Shown here piece after piece: positions 1-10,960 of a stretch of DNA of 64,000 bases. The stretch lies in the NCBI GenBank assembly GCA_005406025.1, contig BGZK01000082.1, forward strand, positions 372,001-436,000. Direction: 5' to 3'. The DNA comes from Eumeta japonica (taxonomy: Eukaryota; Arthropoda; Insecta; Lepidoptera; Psychidae). Position numbers and translations under genes: made by a program. Below the pieces are notes generated by a model. It was not told where the DNA came from. It was given only the letters and a program-made list of their open reading frames with translations, and ran no database searches. The first letter of the stretch is position 1. The number at the start of each line of letters is the position of its first letter.

Positions 1-2929
1 TTTCATGTGTACTATGATTTTTTTATTATTAGGTAGATATTTAAGTTCTGGCACACACTCATTGTTGTCATATACAATTTGACATCATCCGACTTTTTAT
101 ACAAAAAATGTATAAAAGAACCTAACACTACCAAATGTTTATATTCTACTTTTATGCATGCTCTCGTATGAACCCAACTCATTGCACGAAAATTGTGAAT
201 AATCCATAAACTTTTAAAGGTTCAGTATGGACAGAGAAAAAACAATGTAGCTATTTCAGTTTATGTTTGCGCACTTAATTCTTAAGTACTCAAATTTAAA
301 TGTGGTTTTTACCACTATGTAGATAGTTTCTTCCGATAGGTTATGTATAATGCATTTGCAATATATTTAAAGCTAATAATATAGTAAGAATTGAGAATAT
401 CAAATTATTGAAAACTTTTCAACAAAAACTGGATCTTTTTTATTAAATTATAAAGAAGTTCTAAAAAAATTTTCAGGGCTTATGCTGATTAAACCATAAT
501 AGGTACCTACTTATATCAATGTATTATACAAATAAGTTTTATAAAACTTATGGAAAGTCCACGGTGGCGTTTCTATCTTCTATGAATGATTCGAAATAAA
601 CATTTTTCCAAGATTTAATTATACATGACGATTGAATTGATTGATGTTAATGAAATCTAGTATATTATAGCAAAACGGAAGTATAAAATATACTCTTTTG
701 TTTGGATGTCTATATGTTTTCTTATAATTCAACAATTGTTTAATCGATTTAAATGAGATTCAATATATGATAGAACTTACATTAAACAAATAAGCTATAT
801 GCTATAATCTAGCAATAAATTGTGTACAACTTGTAGAAAACAAGGCGTTGTTCATTTTGTTTTGCTAAAATTATAAGCTCGCTTTGATTGAGAAAGAGGA
901 GTGGAAGGAGATACGAGTTGAAAGGGAAAAGAGGTAGGTAGAAAAATAGAGATATAAAATAGGAGATGGATTGGAAAGAAAAGAAATCAGAGATAGGCTC
1001 AAAATATCCATGATACATGGTAATAAAGATCAGGTTTAGGATCAAAATAAAACAATTAGAAGAAGTAGTGCATTTCAACTTTCTTATAAGAAATTGTTGA
1101 CAAACAAAATCATTGTCACGTTTTTAACACCACATAAATGTTGGATAGTACGTTCAAATGTTTCGATTTGTGTAACTGGAACATCATATGAATGATTATT
1201 AGAATTTCTTCTAGTCATCAGAGTTTGATTAAATTAAGCGTAAATATTATCTGATTTCCCCAAGAAAGTCCATCCATGAAAAACAGTGAACAGTGTTTGA
1301 TATTAATGTGTAACAAACAGCTAAGGAGACAGACAACAGTTTTAAAATAGTGTTTTTATACTAATCAGTTTTCGTACATCCCCAGTTGGTTTTTGATAAA
1401 TGTGCCAAGGTACAAAAAACACGATTCTCAAATTAATCAGACATAAAGATAAGTGGAATGGAATTAATTTATAATATGGATTAGGTTACGCCTACTAGAT
1501 ATAAAATAATGTGAATACACAAAAATACATATTGTATATGTTATAAAAATAGTTTATTGCTATAAAAATATACACATATACTTTTTTTTTGTCTTAAAGC
1601 GTTAACAATCTAGAAGTGTTAAAATCTCTTAAAATTTGATAGAAAAACAACCATGTTAATGATGGGCTTAATTGCTAATAAACCCTATGTATACAATCAT
1701 ACGTCTTTCTTATGTAAAATAAGAATAATCTATCCCTTCTTCTACAGACCAACTTTGCCAAGAAACTAGCGACTGGTTCGGTGGTTTCTGAGGAATTCCA
1801 TGTTGAAATCTTTCAAAAATCAATCGAGTATGCCACTATGCTAATATAACAGCCAATGCTACGTTGTTGTCTTATAGAATGTCTCAGTCGTTAGATCTGG
1901 TGCATAGTAACAATATATTAATAATATGCATTGACATTTTTTTTTCATTACTACTTTAATTTTAGTAGACTATAATTATTAAAATAGTTTTATTACAAAA
2001 TTGAGTAATTTATGCTTTTAAGAATATAAGATTTAAAAGTGCTAACGTTTTTGATGACAATTATGTAAATTAATTTAAGTAAAAAATATTTAAAATAATT
2101 TTTAACTTTCCTTAAAGACAAAAAGACAATACGAAAGAATTTATTTGTATAAACGTTTTTACAGACTGGAAAATCACCAAGATTTCTGCTGTGGTCTTTA
2201 TTTTTTCTGAAATTCGCTATTTGTTTATCTTTGTAGGGCCTGTGCGCTCAATGACGCTATATATTTACTGCGCGTTACATTTCTCACGCGAAAAATCGGA
2301 AAATAAAAGCTTTCAGAACATACGACTACCTATTTTCTTTTCCTACATATTTTACTGACAACCTTTCGCATTTAATTGCGTTCTACTTTGATTATAAAAT
2401 TGTTTATCAATAACTAGTTCATAAAAAAGAAGACATTATGCCTATTTACAGAAAGACCCATGACCATATTTGTAGTATACTTATATTGATTAATTTTTAA
2501 AAACATCCATTTATCAAAATAATAAAGTATTTATAATAGTGATTCATTTAACATACATTGTTTGTTTAAAGCACTGTAAAATCTAGATTTACTATTTTCA
2601 TATCAAAAACATTAAATAAAAAAATCGTTTATATTAAGCAGTGCATAGTGAAATGGCCTCCAGTTTAGTAATGATTTTTGTCTAACTGTTCGACTATAAA
2701 AACATTGTAATCCATCTACAGTTTACATTATATTAATTACTCACTTTTTATCTATTATAAAACATTTTTAATGCTTATATCTACATTTATCATAAAATAT
2801 TTAATAATGCACTAATAAAGATTTAATTTATCATTATTTAAATTCATTATATAATCATTTACCATCGTTAACAATATAATTATGATAATGATTATGCATA
2901 TGGAAAAAAAAAGTTACCAAAATGATAGT
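1..2929. other. AT-rich intergenic DNA downstream of the GH31 gene
   Basis: No coding region can be supported here. The open frames present are short, compositionally AT-driven and match no family I recognise. A stretch at about 1737-1800 resembles the inverted terminal repeat of the element at 33.5-34.5 kb (listed separately). The last hundred bases would hold the 3' untranslated region of the GH31 gene. I see no AATAAA on the minus strand close to its stop; an ATTAAA-type signal lies near 2822-2827. Confidence 0.6.
1737..1800 (+). repeat. Diverged copy of the 33.5-kb element's terminal repeat
   Basis: The sequence around 'aactttgccaagaaac' followed by 'ggtttctgagga' parallels positions 33544-33595 ('agctttgccaaagaaac' then 'cgtttctgagca'), with similar spacing. 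This suggests a second, decayed copy of the same non-autonomous DNA element. I did not find its other end. Confidence 0.4.
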
Positions 2930-5900
2930 TTACTCAGTCTTATAAAATAACATCGCTCGTCCAGAACCAAAGTTACCAACAGTCTTGCTGATCATCATTT
3001 TGAAGAATCTCATTTCTCTTCCATTCAATTCCAGTACTTTTACAGATGAATCTTGTCTCCAATTTACAGGTGTTACGGAATCATGCCATTCTTCGCCGTC
3101 TCGCGAGCTTTTCCATTTAAACTCCAATATAGTGCCATTACCGGCATCGACACGTGGATAGTATTCAATTTTGTCTATTGCGTAAATATTTTTTAAATCG
3201 AAGCTTAGAATTAGTAATTCATGATCGCAGAATGTCCCTTCAGTACCCCAGTCGGTGTGCCAAAGTGAGCCGAAATCGTTGTCGGTCAAATGCCAAATCT
3301 CTTGACTCGGTTGGCTTGGTAAGTTACAAGTGACTCCCACACCGTTTATAACATTTTTGTAAGGGTCATCTTTCGTTGTCACTTCGATGAAATCTGACCA
3401 GCCTGAAATTCCATTGTCGTTGACTGAACGCAATCGGAATTTATGTGTTGAATTGTAATCTAAATAATCGAATTTTATTGAAGTTCCATTCATTTGAGTA
3501 AATAATATGCCGTCTTTTTCTATTTCGTAATATGATGCATTTAAAATATTGCCCCACTCCAAAATGATTGATGTGGGAGCAATATCGGCCACATTTATAT
3601 CACATGGACATATAAGACTGTCAATGATATCGGTATTGCTGCCAAATATGCGGCCTTTGTTGAAGAAACCAGTTATCTTAATCTGAATATCTGCTTCTGT
3701 TACGTCAATTTTTCCAATCTTTATTAAAAAGAACTTTTGACTGTGTTCACCATCGAGTTCATCAAGATATGGATTGAGGATGTAGTTCTCATCATAGTAG
3801 TACACATTCTCGTTAATATCAAATTCGTCTTTCGAATTCATTTTCTTTATTGCAAGGGACGTTCCACCAATCGCAATTTTTATATTCTTTGGTGCTTCCG
3901 ACACCATAAGATTAATATGTGTAGATCTTCCTTTTATCATTCCTTTATAAGTGCCTTCAGTTTTATCGATAGTTATAAATAAGTCATTGTCATCAGTAAC
4001 TAATGTCTTTACATCAGTAGAAGCAGACTCTCCATTCAGGTAATAATTTGAAATGCCATCGTCTTCATAAACTTCAAAAGAGGATTCTCCGTTTGGATAC
4101 AAATTAAAAATTCGTAATTCTTTTTTAATTTGATACGGATTGTTGTTTGCGTTTGCCATAGGTAATATTGACCCATTTTTAATAAATACAGGGATTTTCC
4201 ATAAAGGTACTTTCATGCCGTACAGTGTTCTGCCGCCTTGATATTTTTCACCAGTAAGAAAATCAATCCATATTTGATTCGAGTCTGGCAGATATATTCC
4301 ATTTCGTATAGAATTTTCTTTCTCATCTTCATCGTCATTGTAGATTGGTGCCACTAAAATGTTTGGACCCCACATATACTGATATTGAGAATGTTTAGTA
4401 AACGCAGGTATTTCGTTGGGAAACTCCAAACACATGGCTCTTACCATTGGTAATCCCTCGATAGCTTCGTGGCTTAAATTATAATTGTATGGCATCAACA
4501 TGGATTTTAATTTCAAGTATGCCCTGTTTAACCTAGTCACTTCATCATCAAAACTAAAAGGTGCTTTTGGTACCCACCCCCATCCATCCATAACTAATTG
4601 GATCGGTGTGAATGCTTTCCACTGAAAATCTCGAATATTGACTTTTCGGTCACCACCTGCATAAATACCATCCATATCAGATCCAATATTGGGCATACCA
4701 GATAACCCTGAACCAATGTAAGTCGGAATGTGGAAGCGTATATATTCCCATTCACCCCCTCTTTGATCGCCACTCCATACACCGGCATATCTTTGGGTAC
4801 CAGCCCAGCCATCTACAGTTATTATCATTGGTCTAACAGCATCTCTAGTTTGCTTAACAAAAACATCAGCAGCATCTTCTATAGCGTTCAATGCAAAAGA
4901 ATATCCGCTTCCTATCCAAGCGACGTCGCACTTAAGCGCTACTGCTCCAGCAACTTCCAATTCTTTCCTTAAATCCCTTTCTCCCTTTTTAGGATTCGCT
5001 GGATCAGCTGGATGTAGGTTTGATTCAGTCCACACACTAAGTTCCACACCCTTTTTTCTACTATAATCACCAAATTTTTTTAAATTCTGAATATCACCGT
5101 CTAAAGAATCTGTTTGACCATATCCACATCCATAACCATCATTGGGAACAAACCACCCTAAGGGCAAATCATGCTTTTCATATCTATCGACCATAGCCCT
5201 TGCTGAAAACTGATAATTATCCTTTTCCCCATTGAGCGATTCTAAAATTCCTTCTCTGCCATCAAGATTTTGAGGTTGAAAACATTTATAATATTTTCCA
5301 TCTTCAAACAATATAGCTCCATTTTCATCTTTTGATACCTCTACCCAGTAGTCGCGATTAAACGCATTCAAATGTGCTTCGTAAAAAGAATACATAGGCA
5401 TCAAAATCGGTTTACCAGTTAAGTCAAAATAATCACGTAGAATATCTTTTGGTTCCAAGCTAACAAAGTAAAATGCGTCAATAGTGATTTCTCTGTGGCT
5501 TGTTCTTATAACTGCTCTATCAGTAGTTCCAAAGTCATAAGTACCAGGTCTCCAAGTATTCCGAAGAACTCCATATCCTGCAGTTGACCAATAGAAAGGG
5601 CAAGGTGATGCGACGCCACCATCAACCCAGTTGTTTGTATTCAAAATTTCTATGGCGTTATTTTTATGAGTGAATCTGCCATTCTGCATGCCACCACCGA
5701 AAAAATACTCATTATTGTCTTGACTCAATGTCTGAATTGTTTCTGTACCATTATATGATACAGGTTTGGCTTCCGATAAAACTTGCTTATTGGTTCTCTT
5801 ATCTATGACACCGATAGTACCCTTGAATTTATTGAAATGTATATTAATATTCCTTGTAGCTATCCTGTATTCAGCAATATCATCCTCGATTTTAGATTTT

Positions 5901-6139
5901 TCAAATGATTCTCTATCATAATCTTTTATGTTCTTAACTGTAATCTTAGCAATATGAGTAGGATCATTCGGTGTGGGAAACTCTGGAAAATTCCCTGTTG
6001 GTGACATGTGATAGCGAAAGACATGGTCATTTATAAACCATAAAATAGCTTTTTCTCCTGTTTCATACTCTATGAAATAATTGCATTTAGTCTTACGAAT
6101 GTCCTTAATACCTCCCAGAAGTTTCTCATTTAAATCCAT
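2930..6139 (-). CDS. GH31 glycoside hydrolase of bacterial origin, with FN3 and F5/8C domains
   Basis: Single uninterrupted 1069-codon ORF (TAA at 2930-2932). The frame is open to a GTG at 6154, but a nuclear gene would start at the ATG at 6139, which has A at -3 and G at +4; an in-frame TGA lies about 40 bases upstream. Domain order from that ATG: N-terminal beta-sandwich (~25-240); GH31 (beta/alpha)8 barrel (~243-580) with the nucleophile motif KCDVAWIG (D405) and acid/base motif WSGDQ (D458); two C-terminal beta domains (~585-820); fibronectin type III (~847-923); discoidin/F5-8C carbohydrate-binding domain (~925-1069). This is the modular plan of secreted Firmicute enzymes, close to the Enterococcus-type clade that includes alpha-N-acetylgalactosaminidases, so an alpha-galactosaminide substrate is possible but inferred. 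There is no signal peptide or membrane segment. Lack of introns and domain content indicate horizontal transfer; the intact frame and active-site residues indicate selection. Confidence is high for family, low for substrate. Confidence 0.95.
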   Translation of the reverse strand: MDLNEKLLGGIKDIRKTKCNYFIEYETGEKAILWFINDHVFRYHMSPTGNFPEFPTPNDPTHIAKITVKNIKDYDRESFEKSKIEDDIAEYRIATRNINIHFNKFKGTIGVIDKRTNKQVLSEAKPVSYNGTETIQTLSQDNNEYFFGGGMQNGRFTHKNNAIEILNTNNWVDGGVASPCPFYWSTAGYGVLRNTWRPGTYDFGTTDRAVIRTSHREITIDAFYFVSLEPKDILRDYFDLTGKPILMPMYSFYEAHLNAFNRDYWVEVSKDENGAILFEDGKYYKCFQPQNLDGREGILESLNGEKDNYQFSARAMVDRYEKHDLPLGWFVPNDGYGCGYGQTDSLDGDIQNLKKFGDYSRKKGVELSVWTESNLHPADPANPKKGERDLRKELEVAGAVALKCDVAWIGSGYSFALNAIEDAADVFVKQTRDAVRPMIITVDGWAGTQRYAGVWSGDQRGGEWEYIRFHIPTYIGSGLSGMPNIGSDMDGIYAGGDRKVNIRDFQWKAFTPIQLVMDGWGWVPKAPFSFDDEVTRLNRAYLKLKSMLMPYNYNLSHEAIEGLPMVRAMCLEFPNEIPAFTKHSQYQYMWGPNILVAPIYNDDEDEKENSIRNGIYLPDSNQIWIDFLTGEKYQGGRTLYGMKVPLWKIPVFIKNGSILPMANANNNPYQIKKELRIFNLYPNGESSFEVYEDDGISNYYLNGESASTDVKTLVTDDNDLFITIDKTEGTYKGMIKGRSTHINLMVSEAPKNIKIAIGGTSLAIKKMNSKDEFDINENVYYYDENYILNPYLDELDGEHSQKFFLIKIGKIDVTEADIQIKITGFFNKGRIFGSNTDIIDSLICPCDINVADIAPTSIILEWGNILNASYYEIEKDGILFTQMNGTSIKFDYLDYNSTHKFRLRSVNDNGISGWSDFIEVTTKDDPYKNVINGVGVTCNLPSQPSQEIWHLTDNDFGSLWHTDWGTEGTFCDHELLILSFDLKNIYAIDKIEYYPRVDAGNGTILEFKWKSSRDGEEWHDSVTPVNWRQDSSVKVLELNGREMRFFKMMISKTVGNFGSGRAMLFYKTE

Positions 6140-6183
6140 ATTGTATTGTTCCACTCGATTTGCTCCCTTTAAAACAAATCAAA

Positions 6184-6203
6184 CTGTAATAAAAAAAAAT
6201 ATA
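6184..6203 (-). other. Probable 3' splice site upstream of the GH31 start
   Basis: On the minus strand a run of about ten T's is followed by 'attacag' and then the sequence leading into the GH31 ORF, with the exon starting at 6183. The first in-frame triplet after it is TGA, so an upstream exon joined here would be 5' UTR only and translation would begin at the ATG at 6139. No matching donor was identified. Confidence 0.5.
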
Positions 6204-6594
6204 TATTAATTTTATTTGGCATATCTCTAAGTTATATAGAATTTCTAAGATCTTTTTGGTAATGTTCTATGTAAAGTTTAGAAATGTATATAATTTTAAA
6301 TATCATAGTGCTTGTCATTATGCTTTTATTCAATCCTTTTGATACCTATATATGTTAAAAGAGATGTCCATTTTTGATCGCCTTTATTTTTAATATGTCT
6401 AACATAGGAGCATGTCATATATTAAGTCAGATAAAATTATATATATATATCACTCACTCACTGTTTTCTTCTACTAAAACTACTCATGAAATTTGTATAA
6501 TAAAGGGAACACATCAAGAAAGGAAGAATTTTGTATAAAACTTTTTTATGGAGCGCAATAGTAAGAACTGATTTTCGCTACATTATCTTGTGCT

Positions 6595-6835
6595 GGTATC
6601 TAGTTAACCGACTTCAAAAAAGGAGGAGGTTCTATGTTCGTCTATTTTTTTGTTTGAAAGGGTATACTCCTATGGTATATTGGTGGTCCTATAGTCACCA
6701 AGTCAGGATCTAATGATCTAATGAAAGTCGAGGGAAACCCTCAACTATTGTAGGCACTTATAGTGTTTTTATTTATTTTTTGTTGTTCAAGGTTTTGGAT
6801 ATGATATTTATATCATGCTGCTGAGATTATGATGG
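6595..6835 (+). repeat. Lepidopteran-type interspersed repeat
   Basis: Contains 'ccgacttcaaaaaaggagga' and, further on, 'agtcgagggaaaccctcaac', two strings I recognise as recurring in moth and butterfly genomes as parts of short interspersed elements. No coding capacity. A related 'accgacttcca' string lies near 54091. The boundaries are approximate. Confidence 0.5.
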
Positions 6836-7804
6836 AAGCCACAGCGCTCCTTAACGGTTGGAAGTTGGGAGATAATACTGCGATTTGTCGCCAAAAACAA
6901 TTCTTGAATGACTACTAATAAAACTTAGTACATACAGATTTAAAATTAATTACTTATTAATCGACCTGCATATTTTCATTTAATTATAATTACAATTCTA
7001 AAGTGACAATCGTATATAGGAACACATCAGATCTCTTGGCGACAACAGTAGAAACAGAGTGCGTTAATTTAATGTGGAAACGAATGAAAATGTAATCTGT
7101 GCGAATTGAAGAACTTTTACATTATAATGAATATATATAATTTATTCAGTTCGTATACGAATAATTTGGTAGTTGCACTTCAATTAAGAATGTGAAGACC
7201 CTAAAATGACTACCAGTGGACAATAAATTCGGGATCGAAGCTTTTCCATTGCTCCGCACAAAGGTAAAGAAGATGCCTGGCTGATTTTATTAACCATGGC
7301 TTAATCCACACGTAAAGTAGCTGAATTAATTATAAAGTTATAATTACTCGATAAGTAAGAAATGTGAAATAAATTTTCAAAAAAAAAACTGCATTCAAAA
7401 ACTTATTTAACTTCAAAAACAAATGATTGGTTTTTTGAGATCGGTTTCAACTAAAGATAAATTCGACACAGTTGTCTCTTCTAAGAAGAAGTACATAGTA
7501 TTTTTTTGGCTCAATATTTAACATTTCATATTGTTTTTACATATATGTTCTTTTGCGTTACTTTGGCCTTGATTTAGCTTAATTCAATACTCACCCCCAA
7601 AAAAAAAGCGCACTTATATAGTACCAATAAAACAGGCTGTTTATAATTTTCGTCAGTATTTAAATAAAATTAAAGGCTATACGACAAAAACTTTATCATT
7701 ATCTTGTTCAATGTATCACCTACTTAAAGGACAAAATCTATTTTGCACCACGTTGGAACGCAACCAAAAACTATTGAATGCAAAATGCGAGTGTCGGCCA
7801 CGAG

Positions 7805-8035
7805 CTATGCGATCTTTATTTATACAGAAAAAGTACCTAGCAACCAAATATTACAAATCTGTCACAAAAGATAAGATAAGAACGTCAACAAAGGAGACAA
7901 GGTATTCATAAAAGAACCGAACGAGACAATACAATTACGCATAACTCGATAACCCGATTGTCGATTGACCGATAACACGATCAAACAAAAGAAAAGTGTA
8001 TTGTATTTCGACAAGCCGACCGGTCGCGTCGACTT
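7805..8035 (+). pseudogene. Possible gypsy-type retroelement fragment (integrase tail)
   Basis: A short frame reads KYYKSVTK and then, after a break, GDKVFIKEPNETIQLR (about 7890-7940). The spacing of a basic 'xYY' segment followed by 'GDKVxxK' is typical of the region just after the integrase core in Ty3/gypsy polyproteins. Stops and a frameshift follow, and no LTRs or reverse transcriptase were seen nearby. This is a small fossil fragment, and the assignment rests on one motif. Confidence 0.4.
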
Positions 8036-8229
8036 CGGTTAAATAGTTCTGATTGACAAAAAAAAATTTCTAGTTTTTATGTACTAAAATATGAAACCGA
8101 TGAACGAAAAGTCTAAAAATATAACCATATGTAAAAATTAAAGCTATTCCGCGAAAACATTGGTTTACTTATTAAAATATATTGTTGTATATATAAACGG
8201 AAGCAAATATTTAAATATATACCTTAGTT

Positions 8230-8250
8230 CAGAGTTTCCCAACCTTTCTT
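8230..8250 (+). repeat. hAT-like terminal inverted repeat motif
   Basis: The sequence 'cagagtttcccaaccttt' fits the general form of hAT superfamily ends (CAGxGxTTCCCAACC). No matching inverted end or transposase was found nearby, so this may be half of a broken non-autonomous element. Confidence 0.3.
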
Positions 8251-9011
8251 TTGTTTAGCCTGCCTGGATTTCTAGCAATATTTTCATACCCCCCTTTCAA
8301 TCTTACATTACGAAAAAAAACGCAATTATTTTAAAGACTTACATTTATTTTAATTCAAAATTATAAGCGCGCCTCACTGGTTGGCAACTCTTGCCTTAGT
8401 TTAAAAACCGCTAGCGAAACAAAGCATTGACTGAGAGTAATTCAAATCCGTCAAAATAATGTATTACGTTCGTCACTTTCATACTTTTACATTTGCAACA
8501 TTCATATTTTCTGTCATGCTTTCGAGAGGGGTGTGCAAATTTCTTTTGATTTGCAACAAAATTTCGTACGCTCTCTGGCTCCACCGAAGGGCATTTAATA
8601 ATGATATAAACTCACGTCTATTTCCAAAAGGGTGGGCAGAGACTATAGATTACCACATGGTGCAATCTTTACATATCTCTCGCTTCACTGACATCCATCA
8701 ATCGTTTCATGCAAGATCGTCGGTTTCGCGTGCTTAAAATTTGGCCCTTTATTAATATGCCAGTAATTTGGTCTACATAGGATTTTCTTAGGCGATGCAT
8801 GCCAACCTTCCACCATACGCGTTCGCTCAAGGGCTTAAGTAACGGTTTATTTCATTGCGGAGACTGACACCTGCGGTGTAATGGCCGCAAGTTCGCGGGC
8901 GCGTTGACATATGTTTTTTTTTGGATCGTAAAAATGAAAGCGAATCAATGGAGATGTTATTCATTACGAATTTTTAACATCAGGAACTGTAGAGAGCTGT
9001 ATCTGTGTAGT

Positions 9012-9130
9012 ACAACGAACGAAACTTTACCGCTGTGAAGTTTGTCACGAAAGCGTTCCAATGGCGTAAATCAGGAACGCGGCGGAGAAGAAGAGTCGGG
9101 GAGTGTGCTACTTGCGTATTATATCATTCG
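9012..9130 (+). repeat. Interspersed repeat, copy 1 (second copy at 16.5 kb)
   Basis: This stretch aligns by eye with 16541-16660. Both share 'cgaaactt', 'gtgaagtt', 'aatggcgtaaa' and 'gtcggggagt' in the same order with similar spacing. The two copies are diverged. No coding potential and no recognised family. Confidence 0.55.
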
Positions 9131-9197
9131 CAGCCAATTAAAAGTGGCTAAGCTTCGTGCGTTGTGCTGTATATTATATGCAATGTTTTGCATTATA

Positions 9198-9262
9198 CAC
9201 ACACATACGCACATACGGACCCCCGCACTCTCTCTCTCACACACAAACACACACACATATAA
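9198..9262 (+). repeat. (CA)n/(CT)n microsatellite
   Basis: Imperfect CA dinucleotide run interrupted by a CT run and then CA again, between two AT-rich segments. Simple-sequence repeat only. Confidence 0.85.
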
Positions 9263-9802
9263 AACATCAGTGAATGTATTTTGATAAAGTTTTTACTATT
9301 CAGTAGCTTGGGGTTAAACATAAAACCTAGATCACGTTATGTCGAATTCTATTTAATAGAGTCGAAGATATGGTGTAGTATGATCGACGTACATGGAGTC
9401 GCAGACGAAATCAATTTGAAGAAATAAAGACAGTGAATCTATTGTATTTTACAATTGTCGGTTTTCCCCTCCGTTCTCGTATAATCAACCAAAGCCAAAC
9501 AAGACGAGTATTTATTAGACTTATTCTAGTATTAGTGAACGAAATTGTGAGCAAAAGCTAGTGAATCGATAAATATAACAAATATGATACTTCCAAAAAT
9601 CTGCTTTCAATGGTCGAATTCTATTAAAACGAAAGTAAAACCACGCAGAATTGTAAGGTCGACTCTAGCATAAGGACAATGAAATGACTGCTTCAGGCGC
9701 AAGGTTGAGAATGGCGCCGAATCAGACAAAAAAAATCAAAGCAAAAAATCTATTTCAGTTTCAATAAAAGTATTAAATTAGTTCATTTATATGTAATACT
9801 TT

Positions 9803-10231
9803 TTAGGGTTTCGTATCCAAAGAATACCAAACGGATCCTATTAGGTACTGAGACTCCGCTGTCTGTCACAGGGCTCTATGTCTTGAACCATAATAGCTGA
9901 ACACTTGAAATTTTGACCAATTATGTATGACTGTGGTCGCTATAATAATAATATTAAAAATAAAATAAAGCTAAAAACCAAAGGGGTCGTCATACAAGAA
10001 ACGTTTTTTTCAGCGTTTTAACTCCATTTTTATAATGGCATTAATTAGATACTTGAAATTTTCAGCGATTATGTACTATCGTGGCCTTTATAAGAAATAA
10101 TAAGAATATAATACAGTTAAAAAATTAAAGGGGGTCGTCGTAAAAGAAACGTGTTTTTTTACTGAACGATTTTTAAAACATTGCACGGAACCCTTCATAT
10201 ACGAGTCCGACTTGTACTTGACCGATTTTTT
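9803..10231 (+). repeat. 'TAGGGTTCCGTA...GGTTTTTT'-type lepidopteran repeat
   Basis: Starts with 'ttagggtttcgta', carries 'gagactccgctgtctgtc' and ends with 'cggaacccttcat', 'gagtccgactt' and 'gaccgattttt'. These are the diagnostic ends of a non-autonomous family I recognise as very common in Lepidoptera. The middle is internally duplicated: about 9900-10018 and 10050-10162 share 'acttgaaatttt', 'attatgta', 'ggggtcgtc' and 'agaaacg'. No ORF. Confidence 0.65.
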
Positions 10232-10960
10232 AACATAACAGCTTAAAATGAAGACCATAGTTAGCCACTGGTTATAATAAGAAGTGTATTGAAATAAATA
10301 TACCAGGTTCATCGTTAGTTTTCCTTTGTCACTTTCATATTTCTAAAGAATTAAATGACACATAAAAAGATTATAAAGTAGTGGACACTGATTTAAGACA
10401 GTATTTTTAAGCCGCGACCAAAATCAGTGATAAAATAATTAACCGAAATAAAAAAAAAATGAGACATGTACACGCCTACTTCGCGACCGAAAACCATCTA
10501 GTAATGAATTGTAGTATCATTAATTTTGTGCGATATCCAGGAAATTCATAAAAGTACAACTCTGATTTTCGTGTTGCGCATTACCATAGAGTTCTTTCTT
10601 CTAATAGATCATAAATAACTAAGTTTGTTCATTTTCTCTATAAGTACATCATGAATCGAAAGCCTTCTATTCACGAATTACAACAATAATCAAAAATAGC
10701 GATATTATAACTTAAGCGCTCACTGGGGCCCTATGTGTGGTGGGATATGGTGAAAACTAAAAAAGTACACGAATTTGTTTTAATTTATACGCGTTACGTA
10801 ACTTAGGACTGCGAGTTGTTGCGATAGTTGCGTTGCGTTCTTAGCGCGACGCTTTATGCACTATATGGTAGTGTACACGTCAATACACTATAAGGTAACA
10901 TACACGTCTCGCAGGCAGCACGTGAGAAATAAAAAGGAAAGATTTAGCACGATTCCCATC

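Noticed and set aside
3737..4972. Open frames opposite to or overlapping the GH31 gene (3737-3982, 4594-4812, 4730-4972)
   Set aside because: Shadows of a long conserved coding frame; no motifs of their own.
6140..6154. GTG-initiated extension of the GH31 frame by five codons
   Set aside because: GTG is not a normal start for nuclear genes, and the ATG at 6139 has an excellent context.
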